Below are positions 20,649 to 29,957 of a stretch of DNA of 64,000 nucleotides, one piece after another (position 1 is the stretch's first letter; every line of letters begins with the position of its first letter). This DNA comes from Gordonia lacunae (GTDB lineage: Bacteria; Actinomycetota; Actinomycetes; Mycobacteriales; Mycobacteriaceae). Location: assembly GCF_002149015.1 (NCBI RefSeq), contig NZ_NGFO01000026.1, positions 1-64,000 of the forward strand, in the 5' to 3' direction. Made by a program: the position numbers and the translations under genes. The notes below the pieces were generated by a model, which worked only from the letters and a program-made list of their open reading frames with translations, was not told the DNA's origin and made no database searches.

Positions 20649-21065
20649 GTGACTGAACGCACTCTCGTACTCATCAAGCCGGACGGCGTCGAACGCGGCC
20701 TCGTCGGTGACATCATCAGCCGTATCGAGCGCAAGGGTCTGACCCTGGTGGCACTCGAACTCAAGACCGCCGACGACGCGGTCGCCCGCGGGCATTACGC
20801 CGAGCACGAGGGCAAACCGTTCTATCCCTCGCTGCTCGAGTTCATCACCTCGGGTCCGCTGGTCGCGGCGGTCCTCGAGGGCGACCGAGCGGTGGCCGCG
20901 TTCCGGCAGATCGCCGGCGGCACCGATCCGGTGGAGAAGGCCGTGCCCGGAACCATCCGGGCCGACTTCGCGCTCAACACCCAGTACAACCTGGTCCACG
21001 GGTCTGATTCGCCCGAATCGGCGGAGCGTGAGATCGCCCTCTGGTTCCCCGGCCTCAGCGGCTGA
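20649..21065 (+). CDS. ndk: nucleoside diphosphate kinase
   Basis: A 138-aa enzyme moving the gamma phosphate between nucleotides. [10 protein letters not shown] (8-17) carries the catalytic-site Lys, and H117 in [12 protein letters not shown] is the phosphorylated residue. Length is standard. GTG 20649 gives the family N-terminus; GTG 20640 would add three residues. The order ndk-rne matches M. tuberculosis. Confidence 0.97.
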   Translation: MTERTLVLIKPDGVERGLVGDIISRIERKGLTLVALELKTADDAVARGHYAEHEGKPFYPSLLEFITSGPLVAAVLEGDRAVAAFRQIAGGTDPVEKAVPGTIRADFALNTQYNLVHGSDSPESAEREIALWFPGLSG

Positions 21066-21133
21066 AACGGGTTCATCAGCTCGACGCGCGCCGTCAAACG
21101 CTCATCCTTTGCGGTCATCCGACCGCGGTGTGG

Positions 21134-21139
21134 GATACT
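21134..21139 (+). promoter_or_regulatory. candidate -10 of the rne promoter
   Basis: GATACT within TGTGGGATACTTGTG, with a weak TTGCGG 19 bases upstream. If used, the rne mRNA has a leader of about 345 nt. The 425-bp interval 21066-21490 holds this element and a strong hairpin and no supported gene. Confidence 0.35.
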
Positions 21140-21200
21140 TGTGCAGTTATCGCCGACACACTTTGTCGACGGCAACCGGATGACGCGCCCTGGTACCGGC

Positions 21201-21233
21201 GCGTCGCGGTGCGTCACCGACGCACCGCGACGC
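21201..21233 (+). ncRNA. perfect 15-bp hairpin in the rne leader
   Basis: GCGTCGCGGTGCGTC (21201-21215) pairs without mismatch with 21219-21233 around ACC. It lies 258 bp before the rne start. It may be an RNase E-sensitive autoregulatory element, an attenuator, or an ndk terminator placed late. Confidence 0.55.
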
Positions 21234-21490
21234 CACGGAACCGCAGCTGACCCCACCGAGTTCGCGCTGCTGCCAGCAGCCGAACACTCAGGTTTCCCTG
21301 TGCCCGGTGGCGTGGAAGGCGTCCGGGGATGCGGTCATCGACACAGCAAGAGCGTCGTCGGGTGATCCGCAGGTCGGATCGTCGCACGACGCGCAGACCA
21401 CACAACACCGGTCCGACACGGGCCGGGACACAGAGCAGACCCTCGCGTGGCCGCGTCAGCCCGACGCGCCCGGGGGTTCGAGGAGACTGA

Positions 21491-24400
21491 GTGACCGACA
21501 ACGGGTCGCCGGCTGACGCGAACGCAGCGTCGGAATCGGCGGAGGAATTTCCCAGCAAACTTCGTGTGCACGCCCTGGCGCGTTTCTTGGGCCTGACGAG
21601 CCGACAGGTGCTGGCTCACCTGACGAGTCTCGGTGTGCAGACCCGCAGCCCGCAATCCAGCGTCGACCGCGACCTGGCGAAGGCCGTGGCGGACCGGGTT
21701 CGTGCCGGCGTCGACGAGACCGAAGAGGCTCCGGCCCAGACCACACCGGCGCAGACCACTCCGGCCCAGACCGCATCAACCGATACCGGATCAGCTGATC
21801 CGGAGCCGGCCGCGGCCGAGGCGACAGGGGACGAGGCGACCGGGGACGAGTCGACCCCGGCGCCGACCGAGACCCCGGCAGACGACGCCACCTCCACTTC
21901 GGGGACGGAGACCCCGACGCTGTTCTCGGCGGCGTCGGCGCACTACAACGCGCCGGTGGCGCCGTCGGCCGATGAGGCCGACCCGTCGGCGGGCGTGCAA
22001 CCGCTGTTCCTGCAGCCCCAGGCGCCGGCCGAAAAGCCTCGCTCCGCCCGATCGGGGCGCGCGAAGCCGAAGTCCGACGCGACCGCCGAGGCCGAGCCGA
22101 AGACCACCACCGACGTGAGCGCGACCGCCGGTCCGGATGGCACGGACGCGTCGGGCGACTCCGCGACGACTGACGACCCGAAGACCGATGACGCCAAGGC
22201 CGCCGACGCCACGACCGACGATGCGGAGGGCGACCGCCCGACGACCGACCAGTCGAAAGTCGACGCCGACGATGCCGATGATTCGGACGACGACGACTCC
22301 GCTGACGAGTCGGGCGCCGACGACTCGGGCTCGAGTCGGAGTCGTCGACGCCGTCGTGGACGTCGTGGACGCGGACGCGGTCGAGGAGACCAGGGCGGCG
22401 ACGGTGACTCCGACTCCGACACCGACGAGTCGGACACCGACGACCCCGCCGGCACCGAGGCGTCGAGCGACGACCGTGATCCCGACAGCACCGCAGGTGA
22501 GACGGACTCCGAGGACAGCTCGTCCGAGGACGAGTCCGCAGACGAGTCGCGCCCGGACGAGGGCCGCCCGTCGGGGAAGCGCACGCGGCGCCGCAGCCGC
22601 CGGTCGGGTTCGGACAAGTCGGCCGACGCCGAGTCCGCGGGCGCGTCGAGCGACCGTGCCGATGAGGCCGTCGACGACTCCGACAGCGGCGACGATGACG
22701 GTGACGACGCGTCCGGCGACGATGAGAACGGCGATTCGTCGTCGACCCGTCGCCGTCGCCGTCGCCGCCGCCGCAAGGGCGGGGGCGAGGCCGACGAGGC
22801 GTCCCCCGACGATCCGCCGAACACGGTGGTGCACGAGCGGGAGCCGCGCAGCAAGCGGGCCCGCGACGAGGTCCAGGGCATCTCTGGCTCGACCCGCCTG
22901 GAGGCCAAGCGCCAGCGTCGTCGCGACGGCCGCGATGCCGGTCGTCGTCGGCCACCGATCCTGACCGAGTCGGAGTTCCTGGCGCGCCGCGAAGCGGTCG
23001 ACCGTGTCATGGTCGTCCGGGAGCGCAGCGCCAACAGCCGCATCTCCGGCAACGACGGGCACGAACACGCCGCGGTCGAGGACTACACCCAGGTCGCGGT
23101 CCTCGAGGACGGCGTCCTCGTCGAACACTTCGTGACCACCGCGACGTCGTCGTCGATGGTCGGCAACATCTACCTCGGTCGGGTTCAGAACGTCCTGCCG
23201 GGCATGGAAGCGGCGTTCGTCGACATCGGCCGCGGCCGCAACGGCGTGCTGTACGCGGGCGAGGTCAACTGGGACGCCGCCGGACTCGACGGCGGTTCGC
23301 GCAAGATCGAACAGGCACTCAAGCCGGGGGACAACGTCCTCGTCCAGGTCAGCAAGGACCCGGTCGGGCACAAGGGTGCCCGCCTGACCACGCAGATCTC
23401 GCTGGCCGGCCGCTACCTGGTGTACGTGCCCGGCGGGTCGTCGACGGGCATCAGCCGTAAGCTGCCCGATGTCGAGCGCAAGCGGCTCAAGCAGATCCTG
23501 GCAAAGCTCGTCCCCGACGAGGCCGGCGTCATCATCCGCACCGCCTCGGAAGGGGTCAGTGCCGAGGAACTCGGTGCCGACATCGCGCGTCTCGAGTCGC
23601 AGTGGAAGACCATCGACGAGGCCGTCACCCAGGCCAAGAAGGGCGGGTCGTCGAACCCCAAGCCGCTGTACGAGGAGCCCGATCTCCTGGTCCGCGTGGT
23701 CCGCGACCTGTTCAACGAGGACTTCAAGAAGCTCGTCGTCGAGGGCGACAAGGCCTGGAACCTGGTCGAGGGATACGTCAGCTCGGTGGCCTCGGATCTG
23801 ATGGAGCGGGTCGAGAAGTTCGACAAGCCGCATGCCGACGCGCCGGATTCGTTCGTGGTGCACCGCATCGACGAGCAGCTCGCGAAGGCGCTCGACCGCA
23901 AGGTGTGGCTGCCGTCCGGCGGCACGCTGATCATCGAGCACACCGAGGCGATGACCGTCGTCGACGTGAACACCGGCAAGTTCACCGGCTCGGGGGGCAA
24001 CCTCGAGGAGACGGTCACGCGCAACAACTTGGAGGCCGCCGAGGAGATCGTGCGGCAGATGCGGTTGCGTGACATCGGCGGCATGATCATCGTCGACTTC
24101 ATCGACATGGTGCTCGAGTCCAACCGCGACCTGGTGTTGCGCAGGCTCACCGAGGCCCTCGCCCGTGACCGCACCCGCCACCAGGTCTCCGAGGTGACCT
24201 CGCTCGGTCTCGTGCAGATGACCCGCAAGCGCTTGGGAACCGGTCTGCTCGAGGCGTTCTCGACCACGTGCACCGCGTGCAGTGGCCGGGGCATCATCGT
24301 GCACTCGAATCCCGTCGAGGTGAAGACCGAGGACTCCTCGCGTGCGGAGGGGTCGGGCTCGAAGCGGTCGCGCCGGGGCAAGAAGAAGGCCGAGGCACAG

Positions 24401-24982
24401 CCGGAGGCAGCCGCACCCGCCGTCGCGCCGGCGCACAAGCCCGCCGAGCATCCGATGTTCCGGGCGATGGCCGCGCACACCCACGACGACGAGCACGGTG
24501 CGGACCATGGCGAAGTCCAGCCGGACGGGGACAACGCCGGTCGTTCCGACGGGGACAACGCCGGTCGTTCCGACGGGGACAACAATCGTCGTTCCGACGG
24601 GGACACCGCACCGGCCGAGCAGGCGACCACCACCGAGCCGGTTGCCCCGGAGCCGGTTGCCGCGGAGCAGGTGGCCGCGGAGCGGGTCGCGTCGGAGTCC
24701 GCCGCGGCGGAATCGCCGACCACCGGATCTGCCGGTCCGGCCCCGGATGGTCAGGCCCCGGCGTCCGCACGGCGTCGGCGTCGTGTCGTGCGTCGTCCGG
24801 CACAGACGACCACCGCACCCGAGAACGTGGTGATGACGGCGGCGGATGTGGTCGCGGACACCCCGCTGACGACTTCCGGCCCGGTCTCCTCCGGAACTCC
24901 GGAGGCGGCAGTCGCGGTCCGGCGCCGGCCGCGCAAGCGCAGCGCCGGACGCCCTGCCGGCCCGCCGCCCGCCGAGGACTGA
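21491..24982 (+). CDS. rne: ribonuclease E/G with IF2-N-like head and long disordered arms
   Basis: A 1163-aa endoribonuclease for mRNA turnover and rRNA/tRNA processing. Residues 18-70 (LRVHALARFLGLTSRQVLAH) resemble the IF2 N-terminal helical domain. Residues 71-500 are acidic and Arg/Ser-rich low complexity. The S1 and RNase H-like parts follow, with catalytic D825 (VVDVNTGK) and D869 (IIVDFIDM), and the Zn-link C927/C930 (CTACSGRG). The C-terminal arm is disordered, with an 8-residue repeat. GTG 21491 follows GAGGAG. The layout (catalytic core between two disordered arms) is typical of actinobacterial RNase E. Confidence 0.95.
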   Translation: MTDNGSPADANAASESAEEFPSKLRVHALARFLGLTSRQVLAHLTSLGVQTRSPQSSVDRDLAKAVADRVRAGVDETEEAPAQTTPAQTTPAQTASTDTGSADPEPAAAEATGDEATGDESTPAPTETPADDATSTSGTETPTLFSAASAHYNAPVAPSADEADPSAGVQPLFLQPQAPAEKPRSARSGRAKPKSDATAEAEPKTTTDVSATAGPDGTDASGDSATTDDPKTDDAKAADATTDDAEGDRPTTDQSKVDADDADDSDDDDSADESGADDSGSSRSRRRRRGRRGRGRGRGDQGGDGDSDSDTDESDTDDPAGTEASSDDRDPDSTAGETDSEDSSSEDESADESRPDEGRPSGKRTRRRSRRSGSDKSADAESAGASSDRADEAVDDSDSGDDDGDDASGDDENGDSSSTRRRRRRRRRKGGGEADEASPDDPPNTVVHEREPRSKRARDEVQGISGSTRLEAKRQRRRDGRDAGRRRPPILTESEFLARREAVDRVMVVRERSANSRISGNDGHEHAAVEDYTQVAVLEDGVLVEHFVTTATSSSMVGNIYLGRVQNVLPGMEAAFVDIGRGRNGVLYAGEVNWDAAGLDGGSRKIEQALKPGDNVLVQVSKDPVGHKGARLTTQISLAGRYLVYVPGGSSTGISRKLPDVERKRLKQILAKLVPDEAGVIIRTASEGVSAEELGADIARLESQWKTIDEAVTQAKKGGSSNPKPLYEEPDLLVRVVRDLFNEDFKKLVVEGDKAWNLVEGYVSSVASDLMERVEKFDKPHADAPDSFVVHRIDEQLAKALDRKVWLPSGGTLIIEHTEAMTVVDVNTGKFTGSGGNLEETVTRNNLEAAEEIVRQMRLRDIGGMIIVDFIDMVLESNRDLVLRRLTEALARDRTRHQVSEVTSLGLVQMTRKRLGTGLLEAFSTTCTACSGRGIIVHSNPVEVKTEDSSRAEGSGSKRSRRGKKKAEAQPEAAAPAVAPAHKPAEHPMFRAMAAHTHDDEHGADHGEVQPDGDNAGRSDGDNAGRSDGDNNRRSDGDTAPAEQATTTEPVAPEPVAAEQVAAERVASESAAAESPTTGSAGPAPDGQAPASARRRRRVVRRPAQTTTAPENVVMTAADVVADTPLTTSGPVSSGTPEAAVAVRRRPRKRSAGRPAGPPPAED
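24524..24606 (+). repeat. 24-bp tandem repeat inside rne
   Basis: GACGGGGACAACGCCGGTCG plus TTCC repeats at 24524, 24548 and 24572, with a partial fourth copy at 24596. It encodes DGDNAGRS repeats in the disordered C-terminal arm and stays in frame, so copy number can vary without breaking the protein. Confidence 0.85.
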
Positions 24983-25022
24983 GCGGCGGGGCGGCCCGGT
25001 TGCGGGTCGACGGTGGGCGAGT

Positions 25023-25052
25023 TTGACCCGACCACTGACGTTCCCGTAACCT
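25023..25052 (+). promoter_or_regulatory. rplU-rpmA promoter
   Basis: TTGACC (25023-25028) and TAACCT (25047-25052) are separated by 18 bases, a good primary-sigma promoter. The mRNA would begin near 25059 and have a leader of about 205 nt containing small GC-rich hairpins such as CCTCC-CGC-GGAGG. Confidence 0.6.
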
Positions 25053-25264
25053 TGGAAAGTCGCCTCCCGCGGAGGGTCTGCGCTGTTCTGCCCGCTTCGG
25101 CACAGCAACGGTGCGAATCCCGTCGGCAGGCCCTCTGGTGCGAACCGCAGCTTCCCGGCCACGTGACTGGGTGCCCTGCGGCCCGCCCCGGCACGCACAA
25201 CACAAACGCCCCAGGAGCGCACGCGCCCCGAGGGTCCGAGTAGACGAGTAAGAGGAATACTTCG

Positions 25265-25576
25265 ATGGCAACGTACGCGATCGTCAAGACCGGCGGAAAG
25301 CAGTACAAGGTCGCTGAGGGCGACACTGTGAAGGTCGAGAAGATCGACGGAGAGATCGGCAGCACCGTGAGTCTGCCGGTCGCGTTGGTCGTCGACGGGT
25401 CGAACCTGACCACCGATGCCGACAAGCTGGCCAAGATCTCGGTCACCGGCGAGGTCGTCGACCACGTCAAGGGCCCCAAGATCCGCATCCACAAGTTCAA
25501 GAACAAGACCGGCTACCACAAGCGCCAGGGTCACCGTCAGAAGCTGACGGTCCTCAAGGTCACCGGCATCAAGTAG
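25265..25576 (+). CDS. rplU: 50S ribosomal protein L21
   Basis: A 103-aa L21. It begins [16 protein letters not shown] and ends with [18 protein letters not shown], both conserved. ATG 25265 follows AAGAGGAA. It is the first gene of rplU-rpmA, separated from rpmA by 38 bp that contain the rpmA ribosome binding site. Confidence 0.98.
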   Translation: MATYAIVKTGGKQYKVAEGDTVKVEKIDGEIGSTVSLPVALVVDGSNLTTDADKLAKISVTGEVVDHVKGPKIRIHKFKNKTGYHKRQGHRQKLTVLKVTGIK

Positions 25577-25614
25577 TTCGACCCGCTTCGAGAAGACCTC
25601 AGGAGGACTGACAC

Positions 25615-25878
25615 ATGGCACACAAGAAGGGCGCGTCCAGCTCGCGCAACGGTCGCGATTCCAACGCCCAGCGACTCGGCGTGAAGCGCTTCGGCGGCCA
25701 GCAGGTGAGCGCAGGCGAGATCCTGGTCCGCCAGCGCGGCACCAAGTTCCACCCCGGCGTCAACGTGGGTCGCGGTGGCGACGACACCCTGTTCGCGCTC
25801 GCCGCGGGCGCGGTGGAGTTCGGCTCCAAGCGTGGCCGCAAGACGGTCAACATCGTCCCGGAAACCGCTTCGGTCTGA
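25615..25878 (+). CDS. rpmA: 50S ribosomal protein L27
   Basis: An 87-aa L27, [19 protein letters not shown], whose N-terminal tail reaches the peptidyl-transferase centre. There is no N-terminal cleavable extension as in Firmicutes. AGGAGG lies just before ATG 25615. A strong U-tract terminator follows. Confidence 0.98.
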   Translation: MAHKKGASSSRNGRDSNAQRLGVKRFGGQQVSAGEILVRQRGTKFHPGVNVGRGGDDTLFALAAGAVEFGSKRGRKTVNIVPETASV

Positions 25879-25907
25879 CCTGAGCAACCGGCACGACACA
25901 GCTCTAC

Positions 25908-25956
25908 ACAGGGCGGGCAGGGTCATCGCGTACCCCGCCCGCCCTGTTCTTTTTTG
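25908..25956 (+). terminator. intrinsic terminator with U tract after rpmA
   Basis: ACAGGGCGGGC (25908-25918) pairs with GCCCGCCCTGT (25937-25947), with a further inner pairing GGGT/ACCC, followed by TTCTTTTTT. It is the only terminator in the window with a clear U run, and it ends 18 bp before the obgE start. Confidence 0.9.
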
Positions 25957-25973
25957 ACGGAAGAAGGATTTCG

Positions 25974-27443
25974 ATGTCTCGGTTCGTCGACCGCGTGACC
26001 ATCCACGTCGCCGCGGGGAACGGCGGCCACGGCTGCGCGTCGGTTCACCGCGAGAAGTTCAAGCCTCTCGGCGGGCCGGACGGCGGCAACGGCGGCAACG
26101 GCGGGTCGGTGCGACTCGTCGTCGACCCCCAGGTGCACACCCTGCTCGACTTCCACTTCCACCCGCACGCCAAGGCGTCCAATGGCAAGCCCGGCGCCGG
26201 CGACAACCGTGACGGCGCCACCGGTGGCGACCTCGTCCTCAAGGTCCCCGACGGCACGGTGGTCCTCGACGAGCGCGGCACCATACTCGCCGACCTGGTC
26301 GGCGAGGGTACGGTCTTCGAAGCCGCGCAGGGTGGTCGCGGCGGACTGGGGAACGCCGCGCTCGCCTCGAAGGCCCGCAAGGCTCCCGGCTTCGCCCTGC
26401 TGGGGGAGGAGGGACAACAGCGCTCCCTCGTCCTCGAACTCAAATCCGTGGCCGACGTCGGCCTCGTGGGGTTCCCCTCGGCGGGCAAGTCCTCGCTCGT
26501 GTCGGTGCTCTCGGCCGCCAAGCCGAAGATCGCCGATTACCCCTTCACGACACTCGTCCCGAACCTCGGGGTCGTGCAGACCGGCGGCGATGTCTTCACC
26601 ATCGCCGACGTCCCCGGTCTGATCCCGGGCGCCTCGACCGGCCGCGGGCTCGGACTGGAGTTCCTCCGTCACCTCGAGCGCTGCGCGGTGCTCGCACACG
26701 TCGTCGATTGCGCCACACTCGAACCCGGGCGCGATCCGATCTCCGACATCGATGCGCTGGAGGCCGAGCTGGCCGCCTACGTCCCGGCACTCGACGACGA
26801 CCACGGACTCGGCGACCTCGCCTCCCGCCCCCGCGTGGTGATCCTCAACAAGCTGGACGTACCCGACGCGGCCGAGCTCGCCGATCTCATCGAACCCGAA
26901 CTGGCCGAACGCGGTTGGCCGGTGTTCCGGATCTCGGCGGTCGCCCACGAAGGCCTGCGCGAGCTCACCTTCGCCCTGGCACGCATGGTGCGCGAGTATC
27001 GGGAGGCCCAGCCCGCCAAGGTCGCTCGGCGTGCGATCATCCGGCCCAAGGCCGTCGACGACACGGGCTTCACGATCGAGACCGATCCGGACAACGAGGG
27101 CGGCTTCATCGTCCGCGGCACACGCCCGGAGCGCTGGATCGCGCAGACCCAGTTCGACAACGACGAGGCCGTGGGCTACCTGGCCGACCGGCTCAACCGA
27201 CTCGGCGTCGAAGACGAACTCGTGCGCCGTGGGGCCGAGCCGGGTGCGCCCGTCACCATCGGGGCCGTCACCTTCGACTGGGAGCCGTCGACCCCGATGG
27301 GCGACGAGGTCCCGGTCACCGGACGCGGCACCGACATCCGACTCGATCGCTCCGATCGCGTGGGTGCCGCCGAGCGCAAGCAGGCACGACGCCTGCGGCG
27401 CGGGCTGCCGGACGAGGACGGCGGGGAGCGGGACCTCTCGTGA
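25974..27443 (+). CDS. obgE: Obg/CgtA ribosome-assembly GTPase
   Basis: A 489-aa GTPase acting in 50S assembly and stress control. The Gly-rich Obg domain (2-158), G domain with G1 GFPSAGKS (167-174) and G3 DVPG (212-215), and the C-terminal OCT domain (about 345-425) are present, followed by a charged tail. ATG 25974 has GAAGAAGG upstream. Its stop overlaps the proB GTG (GTGA), so the two share a transcript. Confidence 0.97.
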   Translation: MSRFVDRVTIHVAAGNGGHGCASVHREKFKPLGGPDGGNGGNGGSVRLVVDPQVHTLLDFHFHPHAKASNGKPGAGDNRDGATGGDLVLKVPDGTVVLDERGTILADLVGEGTVFEAAQGGRGGLGNAALASKARKAPGFALLGEEGQQRSLVLELKSVADVGLVGFPSAGKSSLVSVLSAAKPKIADYPFTTLVPNLGVVQTGGDVFTIADVPGLIPGASTGRGLGLEFLRHLERCAVLAHVVDCATLEPGRDPISDIDALEAELAAYVPALDDDHGLGDLASRPRVVILNKLDVPDAAELADLIEPELAERGWPVFRISAVAHEGLRELTFALARMVREYREAQPAKVARRAIIRPKAVDDTGFTIETDPDNEGGFIVRGTRPERWIAQTQFDNDEAVGYLADRLNRLGVEDELVRRGAEPGAPVTIGAVTFDWEPSTPMGDEVPVTGRGTDIRLDRSDRVGAAERKQARRLRRGLPDEDGGERDLS

Positions 27444-28591
27444 CCGCCGGGTCCGTCGACCGCGTCCACGACGGGTCGGTGCGTGACCGGATCGCGCACG
27501 CCCGCAGCGTGGTCGTGAAGATCGGGTCATCGGCGCTGACCGACCTCACCGAGGGACTCGACCGCAACCGGCTCGACGCCCTGGCCGACGCCCTCGAGGC
27601 CCGGATGCGGGCCGGCTCGGATGTGATCGTCGTGTCCTCGGGGGCCATCGGCGCCGGGATCGCACCCCTCGGGCTCAAGCGACGACCCACCGACCTGGCC
27701 ACCAAACAGGCGGCGGCGAGCGTCGGGCAGTTGGCCCTCGCGCACGCGTGGGGTACGTCGTTCGCGCGGTACGGCCGCACGGTGGGTCAGGTCCTGCTCA
27801 CCGCCGACGACATCTCCAATCGCAGCCATCACGCGAATGCGCAACGGACGCTTGACCGTCTGCGTTCGCTCGGGGCCGTCGCGGTGGTCAACGAGAACGA
27901 CACCGTGGCGACAAACGAGATCCGCTTCGGCGACAACGATCGTCTCGCCGCGCTCGTCGCCCATCTGTCGGGCGCCGATGCGCTCATCCTGCTGTCCGAT
28001 GTCGACGGGCTCTACGACGGCGATCCGCGCAAGGTCGGCGTCGACGGCCGGCGTGCCCGGTTGATCCCGGAGGTCAACGGCCCCGAGGATCTCGACGGCG
28101 TGATCGCCGGCTCCGGCGGTGCGCTGGGTACGGGCGGCATGGCGTCCAAGCTGGCCGCCGCGCGGTTGTCGGCCGATGCCGGTGTGCCCGTGTTGCTGGC
28201 CGCCGCCTCGTCGGCGGCGCAGGCGCTGGCCGACGCCTCGGTGGGGACGGTGTTCGGCGCCCGGTCCGAGCGGCTGTCCGCTCGCCGCTTCTGGGTGCGT
28301 CATGCCGCCGACGCGCGCGGCCGGATCGTGCTCGACGACGGAGCGGTCGAAGCGGTGTCGCGCAGGCGGCGCTCACTGCTCGCCGCCGGGATCGTCGGGG
28401 TGACCGGCAGGTTCTTCGAGGGCGACGTCGTCGAACTCGTCGACCGGTACGACACCGTGCGGGCCAGGGGAGTCGCGGCCTACGGCGTCGACGACGTGAC
28501 GTCGATGGTCGGCCGGTCCACCGGCGACCTCCCGCCCGACTTGCAGCGCCCGGTGGTCCACGCCGACGACCTGGTGGTCGTCTCGCGCTGA
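27440..28591 (+). CDS. proB: glutamate 5-kinase
   Basis: A 383-aa amino-acid kinase, first step of proline synthesis. [12 protein letters not shown] (23-34) starts the kinase domain; [16 protein letters not shown] and [11 protein letters not shown] follow. A PUA domain occupies about 290-370. GTG 27440 overlaps the obgE stop; the longer upstream reading frame is a shadow of obgE. It converges on the sirtuin gene with 7 bp between. Proline is an osmolyte, like the ectoine made by the neighbouring ect genes, but shared control is not shown. Confidence 0.96.
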   Translation: MTAGSVDRVHDGSVRDRIAHARSVVVKIGSSALTDLTEGLDRNRLDALADALEARMRAGSDVIVVSSGAIGAGIAPLGLKRRPTDLATKQAAASVGQLALAHAWGTSFARYGRTVGQVLLTADDISNRSHHANAQRTLDRLRSLGAVAVVNENDTVATNEIRFGDNDRLAALVAHLSGADALILLSDVDGLYDGDPRKVGVDGRRARLIPEVNGPEDLDGVIAGSGGALGTGGMASKLAAARLSADAGVPVLLAAASSAAQALADASVGTVFGARSERLSARRFWVRHAADARGRIVLDDGAVEAVSRRRRSLLAAGIVGVTGRFFEGDVVELVDRYDTVRARGVAAYGVDDVTSMVGRSTGDLPPDLQRPVVHADDLVVVSR

Positions 28592-28598
28592 CCGGAGG

Positions 28599-29477
28599 TC
28601 AGAACGTCGCCAAGGCGGGGAGCACGAAGCCGGCCTCGTGATCGATCTTCAGGGTGGCGATCTCGTCCGCGCGCGTGCCACCCCGGTTGACGATGATCAG
28701 CGGCTTGCCGGCGCGGTGTGCCCGCCGGGCGAATCGCAGGCCGGACATGACGGTGAGCGACGATCCGACGACCACCAGCGCGTCGGCGTCGTCGACCACC
28801 GAATATGACTCGTCCACAACGTCTTTGGCGACGGTCTCGCCGAAGTAGACGATGTCGGGCTTCAGGATTCCGCCGCAGTTCGGGCAGTCGATCATGACGA
28901 AATCCGATGTGTCCGACAAGGTGGCATCAGCATCGGGGGCGACTTCGATGGCACCCCGCCCGCGGACCCGGCGGGCGAATTCGGTGTTGACCTCCTCGAG
29001 GAGTTCGGCGAGCCGGTGACGGGAGATCCGCCAGTCGCATTCGAGACAGCGGACGCGTCCGTAACACCCGTGCAATTCGATGACTCCGCGTGTTCCGGCC
29101 TTGGTGTGCAGCATGTCGACGTTCTGCGTGAGGATCCGGGTGAGCCACCCGCGCTGCTGCAACTCGGTCAGCGCGAGGTGCGCGCGGTTGGGGACCGCGG
29201 CGTCCATGTGCCGCCAGCCGAGGTGATTGCGGGCCCAGTAGTGGCGGCGGAAGTCGGCAGAAGACAGGAACATCTCGAGGGTCATCGGGGTCCGCGGTGG
29301 CGACCCGGGGCTCCGGTAATCGGGGATGCCGGAGTCGGTCGAGATGCCTGCCCCGGTCAGCACCGCGAAACGGCGACCGGCGAGGATGTCGGCGGCCAGC
29401 GCGATCCGGTCCGCGACGTCGTCGTCGAGAGGTGTGTGCTCGGCCGGGGAGGAACCGAGCTGGAGACGAGTACGCAC
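28599..29477 (-). CDS. Sir2-family NAD-dependent protein deacylase
   Basis: A 292-aa sirtuin. TGAGISTDSGIPDYRSPGSP (41-60) binds NAD, TQNVDMLH (117-124) and catalytic H136 (ELHGC) follow, and the zinc site is C144/C147 and C198/C201. The Ser/Pro-rich GSPP segment and lack of the Ala-x-Tyr-Arg desuccinylase motif suggest a deacetylase-like class II/IV member. GTG 29477 is the only workable start and sits inside a 17-bp hairpin. It follows ectC by 48 bp on the same strand, so some read-through from the ect genes is possible. Confidence 0.92.
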   Translation of the reverse strand: MRTRLQLGSSPAEHTPLDDDVADRIALAADILAGRRFAVLTGAGISTDSGIPDYRSPGSPPRTPMTLEMFLSSADFRRHYWARNHLGWRHMDAAVPNRAHLALTELQQRGWLTRILTQNVDMLHTKAGTRGVIELHGCYGRVRCLECDWRISRHRLAELLEEVNTEFARRVRGRGAIEVAPDADATLSDTSDFVMIDCPNCGGILKPDIVYFGETVAKDVVDESYSVVDDADALVVVGSSLTVMSGLRFARRAHRAGKPLIIVNRGGTRADEIATLKIDHEAGFVLPALATF

Positions 29478-29507
29478 CCTGCCCAGGATAGGCAGGGTGC
29501 GTACTCG
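29467..29507 (-). terminator. perfect 17-bp hairpin between ectC and the sirtuin gene
   Basis: 29467-29483 pairs without mismatch with 29491-29507 around a 7-nt loop. On the minus strand the 3' arm contains the sirtuin GTG (29477-29475). It can end ect transcription, or mask the sirtuin start in any read-through transcript. Confidence 0.65.
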
Positions 29508-29525
29508 ACGTGTGTGCGAGAGGTG

Positions 29526-29957
29526 TCAGGTGACGGGCGTCTCCGCGTGCTTGCCGGCCGGCTGTGGGACCGTCACCAGCGGGTACACGCCGTTCTCGTC
29601 GTGTACCTCGGTGCCCACGACCGGCGGGTTGAACACGCACAGCATGCGCATCTCGGTGTCGGCGGTCACCGTGTGACGCTCGTGGCCGTCGAGCAGGTAC
29701 ATGGTGCCCGGAGCCAGCGGGTAGGTCTCGCCGGTCTCCCGGTCGAGGAGGGTCCCGGTGCCCTCGACGAGCCACACGGCCTCGACGTGGTTGGCGTAGT
29801 GGAACTCGTTCACGCTGCCGGCGTTGATGGTGGTCTCGTGGAAGGAGAAGCCCACGTGGTCACCACCCAGGACGATGCGCTTGGAGCGCCAGTTGCCCTT
29901 GGGGTCGGCGACGTCGCGGTCGGTACCGGTGATTTCAGCAGTGGTTCGGACGATCAT
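29526..29957 (-). CDS. ectC: L-ectoine synthase
   Basis: A 143-aa cupin that closes N-gamma-acetyl-diaminobutyrate to ectoine, a compatible solute. [38 protein letters not shown] and LDGHERH are EctC hallmarks; the metal-site and ring-closing residues lie in these strands. ATG 29957 overlaps the ectB stop (ATGA) and GGAGGTGATC in the ectB end is its ribosome binding site. No ectD hydroxylase follows; the next gene is a sirtuin. Confidence 0.97.
   Translation of the reverse strand: MIVRTTAEITGTDRDVADPKGNWRSKRIVLGGDHVGFSFHETTINAGSVNEFHYANHVEAVWLVEGTGTLLDRETGETYPLAPGTMYLLDGHERHTVTADTEMRMLCVFNPPVVGTEVHDENGVYPLVTVPQPAGKHAETPVT

Noticed and set aside
25100-25200. Resemblance to a cobalamin riboswitch in the rplU leader (GGTGCGAATCCC and GCCAC)
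   Set aside because: The full B12-box order and stems are missing and the downstream gene is unrelated to cobalamin.
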